From positions 9,344,869 through 9,408,868 of the forward strand of contig OU452209.1 of NCBI GenBank assembly GCA_911728435.2: a stretch of 64,000 bases of DNA, in the 5' to 3' direction. The notes beneath the pieces are model-generated. The model was not told the DNA's origin. It made no database searches and worked only from the letters and a program-made list of their open reading frames with translations. This stretch comes from Apoderus coryli. Lineage: Eukaryota > Arthropoda > Insecta > Coleoptera > Attelabidae. The translations under genes were made by a program, and so were the position numbers. Shown here one piece after another: positions 1-9,775 of this stretch (position 1 is its first letter; each line of letters opens with the position of its first letter).

Positions 1-1697
1 TGTTTCTTATGGATAATGATACCGTCATCCCTTATGTTTACTTCAGCCTCTTTTAGGATGTTATTTCCTACTATCATTTGGAATGATGTAGAAACTTTGG
101 GTATCACATGAAATATAAGTTCAAATTCTTCATCGTTCACTGTTGCATTGGTACTAAACGCTCCCGACGTTTCAACCTTGTTTTCTCCCAAACCTTTCAG
201 AGTTATTCGATCTTGTAACAATGGTATATTCTGGAAATGCTTATAATATACGTCCTCTCTTAATGTACAAATATCGCTTCCAGTATCAAACAATGCTACC
301 AATTCAACATCGGCTATTTTTACTTTAACGGCATTCTTTGGAGTAACTTCAATACAATTAACATTATTTGAACTTGTACCTCGCGTCGCATTTTTCACAG
401 TGCACTTCGATGAAACATGCCCATAACCGTTGCAGCTTGTTTTTCGTTGTTTTCTTTCTTGGCATTTTCTGTTTTCTTCTTATAATCGACTTCTTTCTTT
501 GGTTTTATATATGTTGAGGTATTTTTCTTCTTCTGTATCATACAATTTAAGTTTTTCTTTAAATCCTGCAAAATCTCTCGCCCCATACAAAATCAATTTA
601 TTCGACGTTTCGTCCTGTATTCCGTCGATTATGTATTGAATTACAACTTCGGTTTCAATGCATGCACGGCTTGATATTTCACGCATTTTCAACATGTATT
701 CCTGTACAGATTCGTCAAATTTTTTCTTTCTCGTCTTCAGCAGCTTATGTATTTGAGCACTGTTAACCTGTACGGCAAATTCATCAATTAAACGTTGTTT
801 TAGTGTCGACCACGAATTGATTCCTCTTTCTGACTGCACAAATAACTTGGCCAGTCCTGCTAGACATTTCTTTGCGTAGATCAGTTTCTGAAGTTCGTTC
901 CAGCCCGTAATTTCCGCAACTTCTTCAAAATCGGATATCCACGAGTGGATCGGATAATCATCCTTTCCATCAAACGTTCTTAAGCTATCTTCAACATCTC
1001 TGAAGCTTAATGTGAATGTTTCTTGTTTTTTATTTCTTCTTACTTCATTACCTGCTATGCTTTCATCACTGGATGTACCTCCAATGTGATTGTCGTCATT
1101 GTCCTTTCGTCTTCTTTCATATTGTTGTCGTCTTTGTTTTTCGTCTCTTCTTTGCTTCTCCTCATCTTTTTGTCGTCTTATCTCATCTTCTTTGTTTCTG
1201 TTTCATCTTTCTTCGGCTCTATTACTTCTTTTTCGTCTTTCGTCTTCTGCTTGTTTTTCGTCTTTTGCTCGTCTTTCGTCTTCTGCGCGTCTTTCGTTTT
1301 CTTCTTCATCTTCATTCTCTGACTCGTCATTATCTGTTCCGCTTTCTGCATCATCTTCAGGGTTTTCGTCATCGTCGTCATTTTTCGTGAAAGATATCAA
1401 GAAGGAACAAATGTACTCCACTAGTTTATTTTTATCAGATGTATAATTTAAATCAAGAACCTGACATATAGCGATTAAATCAGAAATATCTAAATTCAAA
1501 CTTACCTCTTCAACTTTTGCTAGATATTCGTCAGATTGATAATCAAAAGTAAATCCTGAAAATTCACGCAACGCCTTTCTTACTTTTCTAGGCTCACCTT
1601 CGTTACCAAAACAAATGTAGTGTAACGCTTTAACAACTTTAAATTTGCAACAGTTTATCTGATAATTTATATTATCAATTTTTCCTAAAGTGGCCAT
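1..1697 (-). pseudogene. gag-protease of gypsy element with two in-frame stops
   Basis: One minus-strand frame runs from the ATG at 1697 to the window edge. The first ~165 codons have a SAP-like N-terminal stretch and then a very acidic/basic repetitive region (EDERR-type repeats). A TGA at 1203-1205 interrupts it, in a context where CGA (Arg) would fit the RR repeats. The frame reopens through a retrotransposon gag core (about 480-839, with WSTLKQRLIDEF and VQEYMLKMREI), meets a TAA at 480-482, then continues in the same frame through a knuckle-like CNGYGHVSSKC (the first Cys of CX2CX4HX4C is not seen) into a retropepsin with LFDTGSD at about 270-293. Gag packages RNA; the protease would process the polyprotein. 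Stops are seen; loss of function is inferred. Confidence 0.8.
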
Positions 1698-2339
1698 CGT
1701 TAGGTATCTTTAAGACGTAGAAGTAAAATTACCTAAGTATCTTGGAAAATATTTAAATCAAAATTGACAAAAGTTAAATAAATAATTTGGATTATAACAA
1801 TAATTATACCTATGTACGCGGCTTTACAATAATTATACTGAAAATAATCAAATTAAAGATTTATAAAACTAAATATCCGCAACAATAGCCAATGGAATCG
1901 TCAGCGATAAGTCGAAACGTCCGTGAAATAGTAAAAATTGGATCTCCTACCTTATAATCTTCTTTTATTATATGGTAACAAACTGTTATTGAAACTCGTC
2001 TTCTTCTGCTACTCCACCGATAATCGTCTAATTTTCGTATAGCTACTTGCAATCGCCCGGCTGATTTTGAACTTCTGAACGTATATTCGTCTTTACCTCA
2101 AAGAAGTTTACGCTTTGCCACCAACCGCACACCAGCTACCAAATAGGATCATATTATATTCGGAAACAGCTTGAACTCGTTCGTTTGTCTTCTCGTACTA
2201 CTTATCACGTTCGTATTTTCATGCGTTACTAACTTACGTATTATTCTCTTATCACACTATTCTTCCTTTCGTACGTATTGATAAACTAAACTGTATTTTG
2301 TATCCCTCACAATCACTATCCGCACAATCTCTATCTCTA

Positions 2340-2359
2340 TCCCGGACAGGCCCCCAAAA
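2340..2359 (-). other. Candidate primer binding site of the gypsy element
   Basis: Directly inside the LTR, read on the minus strand as TTTTGGGGGCCTGTCCGGGA. Position fits a minus-strand tRNA primer site. I did not identify the tRNA. Confidence 0.5.
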
Positions 2360-2710
2360 TGTAGGCTTTTTTGTCGTTGTCTAGGGGTTAAAACACGTGA
2401 CGTCTCAAAAAATGATTTAATCGAATACAAAACACAACGTGAAAATATGACAACTCGGTAAGAATAATTTAACTAACTAATGGAACAATAAAATTAAGAA
2501 ATAGCTAACGCACTTAGGTACTATATTGAATTTGAAAAATTGAAATTGTGCCGTTCTTCGTCAAACGTCCAAAACCCGAATGACGTCGCATTCCATTATT
2601 GTAATGACGTCGCACTTCATATGCTCTGTAGGGAGCGGCACAAATTAATTATATACAAAATTAATTAAATATCTTAAGTAATTATACTTTTAAGATGAAA
2701 AATTCCTACA
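2360..2710 (-). repeat. 5' LTR of the gypsy element (351 bp)
   Basis: The segment begins TGTAGG and ends CCTACA on the plus strand, i.e. perfect 6-bp inverted ends of the TG...CA type. It sits directly upstream of the element leader. The partner LTR is outside the window, so identity between LTRs (age) cannot be judged. Confidence 0.75.
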
Positions 2711-2800
2711 ATATTACCTACCACTTGAAACATTTTAACAAACCCAACGAATTTGAGTAACTTAAACAGTATTTGTTAGTTTGTTTCTTTAGTTATCTAT

Positions 2801-3936
2801 TATACAGGGTGTCCATGAAATTACTGTACAACGCTTAACCAAAAATTTCTCAACTAAAAATATCTAGGCGAATATACCAAATATCCAAAGTCCAGAGGCG
2901 TTAAGTTGGGTGACCTTGCTGGCCGATTTCCGATACATCTATTAGGATATGTTTCATTTGAAAATCTGCGAACGCTGGTACTAAAGAAGGATGGCGCTCC
3001 GTCGTGCACAAACCACATTTCAGCACGAATGTGTGGTATTCTCATTGGCTTGATGAGATGGTAAAACGTCAACCGACTTTCAGGGTCCTTTGGTAAAACA
3101 TTTCGCACCTGTTAGACATGATACGCATGGAGTAACTGCTCTCGTAGAATGTTATTAATTGTACTTCTGGAAATCTCCAATCCGAACCCCTAGCGTATAC
3201 GACTTAACTTGGGATCATCTTCAATTCTGTTTAAAACTACCTCTTCAAACTCAGCAGTCCTAATTGTAAGTTGGCGTCCTAGATTAACATTATTTCCATG
3301 AAAACTACCCCTTTCTCTATGTTACTTACTTCTTAATATTCGTGAAAGTTTGATCGATAGGAATTCTGGATATTTTTCACGATAGACTCTGACACTCATA
3401 CGTTCATTTCTCTCACATAATCCATATACCAGAAGCATGTCGACCTTCTCAGCGATAGAATAATGGTTAAAGAACCAATAATTATTTACGTAAAAGAAAT
3501 AAAAACTATCGTTATGTCAGATTATTTATTTTATTGTTGTCTAGAACAAACATAACAATTATTTTAAACATTGTTCAGAATTAAAACTTTCGACATATAT
3601 TTTTTCGTGTCGAATAAATAGGCAATGATCAATTTCAAGGTATTGTAAATAACCTTTTTGTAGATAAACTGCATGTCTAGCCCAAATTTTACGGGAGGCA
3701 GAAACTTTTCTTTACGAATCACGCACCATTTTTAAATTTCTAGGCATTAACAAAAAATCGGTTAGTTTCAAAATTAGTGAAAATTGATAAAGGCGTTTAG
3801 AAAATAATTATTCTGAAAAAAACGATATTAATTTAAGAACTTTAGCGCCCTGTAGGCAAAACGGCTAGATCGGCTTATTTTTAGTTGAGGAATTTGTAGT
3901 TAAGCGTTTTACAGTCATTTCATGGATATATTATAG
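2801..3936 (-). mobile_element. Mariner/IS630-type DNA transposon relic with ~65-bp TIRs
   Basis: Terminal inverted repeats are visible: the left end (CAGGGTGTCCATGAAAT..., 2801-2870) matches the reverse complement of 3870-3936 for about 65 bases, including the words GCTTAA and CTCAACTAAAAAT. The 1.1-kb length fits the superfamily. Inside is a broken transposase on the minus strand. The right terminus has drifted (ATATATCCATG instead of CAGGGTGTCCATG). Confidence 0.75.
2854..3108 (-). pseudogene. Mariner-like transposase fragment
   Basis: 84 codons matching the C-terminal half of IS630/Tc1/mariner transposases: WFVHDGAPS carries the second catalytic Asp, and RSPNLTPLDFGYLV corresponds to the family's SPDLTPLDFFLWG block with the third Asp. 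Several consensus residues are changed (His of the PPHF motif lost, Trp lost). Upstream sequence on the same strand to ~3400 (HTH-like part) has stops. Non-functional relic. Confidence 0.7.
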
Positions 3937-4069
3937 GTACCTACTGTATGTCTTATTTTATTCTTTTAAGTAGCTATTATTTATCTATAACTTGAATTTG
4001 TTATTTATTTTATTTAACGTTATTTTATTGTTTATAGTATAGAGTATATTTTATATTTCTTTCAAAATA

Positions 4070-5445
4070 ATTTTTAAAATTACACCATACATTTTTTTAA
4101 TCCATTAATTTCGCTCTGTTCTTGCATACAATGTTCTTATTTATTTATCTTTCTTTGGGTTTTGGTTCATTACAAAAATACTGTTTTTTTTTAATCAATA
4201 TACCTAACTAGATAAAAACTTGATAAATAAGTTCAAATTTACTGGAGGGTTAATATCTGGCATTTTAACTTAAATTAATTTGTATTAATAAAGACTCTCA
4301 TAAGCCTAGCCTCGGACAGACAGACAGACATTTTTTTAAAACTACTTATTTATGTATAAAATGACCAAAAACAAGTATTTCCGGTGAAATTAAAAAAAAT
4401 TTTTTTTTCATGAAACTAATAGTCTCCATATATTACATATATGATATGGAGAGCTAAAAAGTACCAAAAGTAAACACAACGTAGATATGTGGTAAGATTA
4501 CATGAAGGTCGAAAAATGTCTAGAGGCAAACATTTGAATTTTTACAATTCGATCGCAAGAAATGGACACTGTTTCCGCTGATCTTCTGATGTTGGTTGCC
4601 TCTGGTGAAGGAATAAATAAGGATAAGGATTCCTTATAATATAGTACCTACCTTATAAGAACAAAATATTCAGCAAAAGAATCTCACTAGCTACCGTGTT
4701 ATTTCAATGTTTCGTACTTGTACTAATTGAGTAAGTTGTAAGTTGAAATTCCAAATATAAATTTTCTCAATTTTCTTGGTTTTAATCATTTTTTGTCTAC
4801 CAGTAACGAAGGAGACAATACTTTCTTTGTATGTAAAATAGAGGCTGATCAGTTATATGCACATAACATTATCTATATACAACCCGTCTGCAAAATCAGA
4901 AAACCAATCAAGAGGAATTTAGGTCAAAAAACGACCGCGAAGTTCATTATAAAAAATGGAGCCCAATAAGATGAATGTAAGTAATTGATATACAACTCCT
5001 CAACAAAACAAGTTCAATAACGACGTGAAATTTAGTTATAAAAAGACGGAGGCGATTAAAACGTGCCTGTGTTTATATAAATGATATACACAGCGGAGGC
5101 TAGTCAAAGTAGAGGCCATAAAGATACATTTACATATATTGTTTAGATATACAATATGCCTCGATATGGCAACATCGTCGGTGACCATTAGGTCGAGATA
5201 ACATATCCAATTATATACACCGGAGGAGAGTTTGTCATGTCATATGCGGAGCCCGGTTTCTATCTTGAGTCTATACTTTTTTCGTATATATTTTTTTTAC
5301 GAAATCTCTTCCCCTCTCAAGTTGCCTTTGTTTATTTTTTTCCGGGGAATTCAAATATGCAATGTATACACGCGTAAATAACGTGGTTCTGGTGGAGGCC
5401 AGGGCGCCTTATCCACGTATGGAGCCCACTAAGATAGATGTGCAC

Positions 5446-5446
<1 letters not shown>
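4070..5446 (-). repeat. Dispersed repeat copy A (uninterrupted; contains the empty target site of the MULE)
   Basis: The reverse complement of this segment matches 21080-21337 followed directly by 38266-39330. The two halves meet at 5224-5232 (AGGAGAGTT, complement of AACTCTCCT), exactly where copy B carries the 16.9-kb insertion. Diagnostic shared stretches: 5380-5446 with 21115-21185, 4790-4975 with 38529-38710, 4100-4310 with 39095-39310. About 4310-4480 is diverged, including a short (GACA)n at 4316-4331. Nature unknown; edges abut a (TA)n tract on one side. Read on the plus strand it holds the conserved small frame described at 38529. Confidence 0.8.

Positions 5447-5478
<32 letters not shown>
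5447..5478. repeat. (TA)n microsatellite
   Basis: About 32 bp of alternating TA at the junction between dispersed repeat copy A and the first Penelope-like element. Confidence 0.95.
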
Positions 5479-5481
<3 letters not shown>

Positions 5482-5599
5482 GTGAATTTGTATTATCAGG
5501 AATAGCGGTCTGTAATTATTATTAAGGTCAATGAAAACTCATTTATCCAAAAATCCTCTATATTTCGTCAACTATCAGTGACTTCATCAGGAGGCAAAT

Positions 5600-5746
5600 A
5601 CGAATTCCACCATCTTAGATTTTGAGAAGAATTTAACTAAACGCTTGTTTTTGGAAATGACCCATATTAACGGTACCAATAATACTATAAACGCTAACTC
5701 TGACATTAGCCAGCTAAGCATAATTTACTCCAACTTACTTAACTGA
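5600..5746 (+). pseudogene. Penelope-like C-terminal coding end
   Basis: 49 codons ending in TGA. The block FEKNLTKRLFLEMTHING aligns by eye with the end of the Penelope protein at 12457-13539 (EPNLTKRLFLEMFETNRD) and ends with IIYSNLLN, as does the copy at 42750. This is the tail downstream of the GIY-YIG nuclease core; everything upstream is missing. Confidence 0.75.
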
Positions 5747-6063
5747 ACAACTCTCCCTCGTATATTTAATAGACGAGAGACAATATAGGTAAATAGTACG
5801 GTAGTTAGAAAATTTTTTAAGACTGTTTTTTTTTTCCCTTTCAATATCGGAAATTTTTGTACCTAACTAGGATAATGCACTTCACAAAATTTTTATTAGA
5901 TTTTAACTGTGTATGTGAACGAAATTTGTGTTGATTTTATATATTTATTCGTTTTCATGTTTTCTGATGACGTTTTTTGGTTAGTGTAATTAACTCTGAT
6001 GTAAGTTTGTTTTTTTTTTTCTTTTTAAATGTATGTGTAATTTAAGAATACTTTGTAGCTTTG

Positions 6064-6103
6064 CCTCCTGATGAAGTCACTGATAGTTGACGAAATATAG
6101 AGG
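6064..6103 (+). ncRNA. Hammerhead-ribozyme-like motif in Penelope-like 3' end
   Basis: Sense strand shows CCTC, then the hammerhead core CTGATGA (6068-6074), stem II GTC...GAC with a ~10-nt loop, GAAA (6092-6095), a short TATA and then GAGG, which pairs with the leading CCTC as stem I. Stem III is at most minimal. Hammerhead motifs with very short stem III are known from Penelope-like elements. A reverse-complement copy is at 5555-5594. Cleavage is unproven. Confidence 0.6.
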
Positions 6104-6306
6104 ATTTTTGGATAAATGAGTTTTCATTGACCTTAATAATAATTACAGACCGCTATTCCTGATAATACAAATTCACTATTGTATAGTACGGTCGATATAG
6201 ATTATAATATATATATATATATATACTTGATTTCGGATTCTTGGGTTCAAGTCTGGATAGTAAAACATGAAATATCATTCAATTTTTTTTTATAAAATTT
6301 TATTTT

Positions 6307-6343
6307 GAGACGTTTCGACTGAAAGTTCAAGTCTTTTTCAATC
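6307..6343 (-). ncRNA. Degenerate hammerhead-like motif of Penelope-like element 2
   Basis: Minus-strand sense reads TTGAAAA, then stem GACT...AGTC, then CGAAACGTC. The GAAACGTC side is canonical for Penelope-type hammerheads but the CTGATGA side is changed, so catalysis is doubtful. The inverted copy lies in the right arm near 10375-10412. Confidence 0.35.
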
Positions 6344-6766
6344 TAAAAAATTACAAGTCATGTGGTCAATAACAACATTTCAAAAAACAAAGATACAATA
6401 ATAAAACTTACCACAAATAAAATAACAAAACATTCACATTAATATAGAAAAAAAAAAAGGACTTGCATTGTTATACAATTATTGTCAAAATAGTTGGTTG
6501 ATGATAATTACAACATATAAAAATTCTTAATAAAATATTCATTTCGGTACACGCGAGTATTAATAGTAATTATTTTGCATTTAAAATATTTTCCTTGTGT
6601 TAGAATCTTTTTACGGTTTGGATATCTGTTTAGATTTGGAATGAAAGCAACAAAAAACATATTTAAAGCTATCTCGTTTTTAGATGTATAGGGTGGTGAA
6701 ATTAAATAGGAAGGATGATTATTGTTACACTGTGTTTTAGTTAAGAAAAAAAGGATTGTTATCGTT

Positions 6767-8318
6767 TTAGTTTAATAATGAGTGGTAGAATTTGCTTAGC
6801 GATTTTGTGTCGGTTTTTGAGTTAACGTTATTAGGATTTTTTTGGATAAAAATTGTTTCGTATGTTTCCCTTTTTTTAGTGTTGTTTTCAGTTTTCAGGA
6901 TCTTTGTTTTTGTGAAATCGAATTTGTGTTTTTCATTTTTCTCATTGTTTGTTAGAGCAGTAGTATTTTTTTTTGTCGTACTTATGTCCATTTAGTCTGT
7001 CCTTCAGTAGTTGCGATGTTTGTCCTATATAAACACCGTTACAGTTCTGGCAAGGTATTTCATATACAACATTGCTTCTCTTGTTGTCCGGAATTTTAGT
7101 TTTCAATTTACTAAAATTGTTGTTTAATAATTTATGTCCTTTGTAACTTATTTTTACTTCTGTGCGCTTGAATACGTTTCTTAATTGTTCTGTTAGTGTT
7201 GGTATATATGGTAATGTTAAATATCGACCGTTTATGTTGTTAGATTGCCTTGGTGGGTTTTCATTATAAAATTTATGTATTCTTTTCGAAAAGACTGAGT
7301 TGATTAGTTTTTCGGGGTAGGAATTTTTTCTTAAGACGTTTTTTGCATGTAGAATTGCTTGTTTTCTGAAATCTGCGTCTGATAGGTTAATTGCCCTGTC
7401 TGCTATTCCGATTATGACTGTTTCTTTCTGTTTAATATGATGTTGGGAATTAAAATGTAGGTATCTACCCGACCAAGTGGGTTTGGTATACCACGCTGTC
7501 TTGATCGTACCGTTTCCTCTGTGTAGGGTGAGGTCGAGAAAGTTGATTTTTTGATCTTTCTCGATTTCTAGAGTGAATTTGAGTCTTGGGTGGTAGGAAT
7601 TAAACTTTGTCAAAATGTAATCACATTTGTTTTCGGGAATAGCTAGTATACAGTCGTCGATGTACCTATAGAAAAAAGGTAGTTGGAAGTCGAGGTTTTG
7701 AATAACAATATTTTCTAGGTCTTCCATTACCAGTTGTGCAATTGAGCTCGATATTGCCGCACCAATGGCGCATCCATCGGTTTGTTTGAAATATTTGTCT
7801 TCGTATGTGAAATACATTGAAGTTAGGGTAAAGTCTATGGCTGCTAAAAATTCGGTGAGTGGGATATCTGTATGTTCTTTGATAGTGTTCCATTGGTTTT
7901 CTATTAGGGTTTTGGCTTTCTCTATTGGGGTGTTTGTATATAAAGATATGACATCTAAGGACACCAGAATGTAGTTATCGGGAAATGTTACATTGTTTAT
8001 TTTGTTTTTACAGTCCCATGAGTCTTTTATGTAGTATTCATTTTGGTTTATGACATTTTTTAAGATTTCATTAAGGAATTTAGACAGTTTTTCGAAAGGA
8101 GATTGGATACAAGAAACTATAGGTCTTAAGGGGATGTTTTCTTTGTGTAAATTGGGGAGGCCGTATATGCGAGGGCGGATGGCGTTGTGAATTTTTAGTT
8201 TTTTAGCATTTATAGGTGAAATGTACATTTTTTTCTCCCAATTGTTTATAGTTTCATTGTTCTTTTTTTGGTGAGCATTTGTTGGGTCGTTCTTATTTTG
8301 TTTTTCGCCTGCCTGCAC
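6767..8318 (-). pseudogene. Penelope-like reverse transcriptase and GIY-YIG endonuclease (frameshifted)
   Basis: The main frame (6942-8318) starts just inside the element after the 8300-8999 insertion. In order: RIYGLPNLHKE and LVSLDVISLYTNTP (RT fingers/palm), TDGCAIGAAISSSIAQL, the catalytic FYRYIDDCILAIPENK (YIDD box), INFLDLTLHR (thumb side), then VVYEIPCQNCNGVYIGQTS, the GIY-YIG core with its CX2C. The frame ends early at 6942 because a run of nine A (GACA9TACTACT, sense) appears to have gained one base; the true tail continues in the next frame (KNTTALTNNEKNEKHKF...KRETYETIFIQKN) to the stop at 6767. RT copies the element RNA; GIY-YIG nicks the target. One-base repair would give an almost intact C-terminal two thirds. 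Confidence 0.85.
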
Positions 8319-8999
8319 TTAAACAGAGTTTTACCGCCCGCATATGCGGTAAATGACCAGTTAGCGCCCGCTCATTTTAATTTTTTTTCATAGATGGCGC
8401 TACTGTTAGATTTCCAATAATAACGTTAACATCAGTAGTTTTCACTCACTTAACTTACTGTGCATTCCATCTAAAGGATAAGTTGACAATTAATTGAGAA
8501 TTACTTAGGTAGTCGTCTGCCATTCCGCTAAACTCATTTAATTATTTAAATTTGTCCATTATTAATTAGTAATCACTTTTTAATTATTATTGTAGTACCG
8601 AAATATACCTAAGATTCTAAAATCACATTTCTATAGCGTACACGCTCAGATAATAATTTGACAGTTTCCTTCTACATTTAAAATACTCAACACTGACATG
8701 TGAGCCTGTCACATAAGTTTATCTGATCTGAGTTTGTCAAAGGATAACGCCTCTTATCATGTACGTCAAAAAATACTCCCATTAATTACTGTCAAAAACT
8801 GTCAGTAATAATTAATTATTAAAATAAAGTTCTTTTGGTTTAATATTGTAGTATGAAGAGGCAGGCGAAAAACAGTTGTAAGCACCACTGGCGGTAAAGC
8901 CGCTGCAACCCTTCGCTGTATAGCTGCCCTCGCTCGCCTCGCTCACTCGTGCGTCTATACAGCGGCGGGCTGCAACGAATGCTTTACCGCCCTTTATAC
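8300..8999. other. ~690-bp insertion inside Penelope-like element 2, class unknown
   Basis: It separates TSTYNSI from KNDPTNAHQKKN, which are adjacent in related elements. An inverted pair GTTTTTCGCCTGCCT (8300-8314) / AGGCAGGCGAAAAAC (8859-8873) bounds most of it. ACTTAA occurs near both outer edges (8318-8323, 8999-9004), so a TTAA-type duplication is possible. The right part (8889-8990) forms a long GC-rich hairpin with CGCTGTATAG / CTATACAGCG and outer GGCGGTAAAG / CTTTACCGCC arms. No coding capacity. Confidence 0.5.
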
Positions 9000-9775
9000 T
9001 TAATATACTATTATATGTACTTGTGTCAGTAAGTAGGTCGTTAATCTTTTTGTCATAGTCCGTGTCGGTCATAATTATAGTTTTATTGGACTTGTCAGGC
9101 CTAAGGATTTTCAAGTTTGGATTTTGTTTTCAGAATATCTTAGTTTTTTTTAATTTTTTAAAAAGAGTTTTTGACTCATTATTAAGATTTTGTTGGGCGA
9201 ATCGGTTTTTAAAATTCGTTATGATATTTGCACATTTTGATCGTATGTCGTCTTTGGTTTTTGTAGTAAAATTTTCTATTGCGTATTCTATATCAGTAAG
9301 GATTTCTGGGACAGGGATTTCAGTGTGTTTTTCAAGAGGTGCAGCAAAATTTGGACCTAAGCTTAGTATTTCTAATACTTCATTAGGTATTTGTAAATCT
9401 GTTAAATTCTCCACCCAGTCTGAGATTAAATTAGGAGCATTACTGTTATTTGGGTGTTGTTCAGTAAGTAACATGTTGATTTTTCCAATATTAATGTGTT
9501 TGATTTTTGAGTGAATTACTTCTTTCTTGCTGCTTTCAAAATTCATAATATCATTAAAAATATTTAATGGCAAACGAGAGCGTAAAAAGATCTGTACATT
9601 TTCTTTTTCCTTATCTAAGTTAACTATGTTTTTAGTTGTATCAGTTATTAATAGAGATAAAGTTTTATTTATAAATGTGCGGAGTACATATTTAAGAAAG
9701 TTTTCATTAAGGTTAAAATCGACAAATTGTATGTGATGCAAATTTAAGTTAAGAAATTTTGGTGTTAGATTCCAT
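8998..9775 (-). pseudogene. Penelope-like N-terminal region
   Basis: Minus-strand frame with the conserved N-terminal pattern: WVENLTDLQIPNEVLEIL-SLGPNFAAPLEK and, after an in-frame TGA at 9130-9132, ILRPDKSNKTIIMTDTDYDK and LLTDTSTYNSI. The segments on either side of the TGA are in the same frame. The apparent ORF start at 9927 lies in the antisense copy of the element's own 3' end: residues before about 9775 are a fusion artefact of the inverted arm. The frame is cut at ~8999 by an insertion. Confidence 0.75.

Larger units (their letters stand above)
1..2710 (-). mobile_element. Ty3/gypsy LTR retrotransposon, 5' part (runs off the window start)
   Basis: Minus-strand element. Seen: a 351-bp LTR at its 5' side with TG...CA ends, a candidate primer binding site immediately inside, a ~640-bp leader, then a gag-protease frame that continues to the window edge. 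Reverse transcriptase, integrase and the second LTR would lie left of position 1. The gypsy assignment rests on the gag/zinc-knuckle/DTG protease order and LTR structure; without the RT I cannot place the clade. The coding frame has two in-frame stops, so this copy is probably dead. Confidence 0.8.
5479..6180 (+). mobile_element. Penelope-like element 1 (3' remnant with inverted end copy)
   Basis: The right end (6060-6180) reappears as its reverse complement at 5479-5598, so the remnant is flanked by inverted ~120-bp copies of its own 3' end. Between them is the last part of the endonuclease coding region and a 3' UTR. Inverted pseudo-LTRs on 5'-truncated copies are characteristic of Penelope-like elements. 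(TA)n lies on both sides (5447-5478 and 6207-6225). Confidence 0.8.

Noticed and set aside
1016..1446. Plus-strand ORFs rich in Phe, Ser and Leu (1016-1390, 1090-1446)
   Set aside because: Antisense of the acidic/basic repeats of the gypsy gag; low-complexity shadows.
6792..6995. Hydrophobic plus-strand ORF in Penelope-like element 2
   Set aside because: Antisense of the real C-terminal coding end; mentioned only for the chimeric ORF at 9130-9927.
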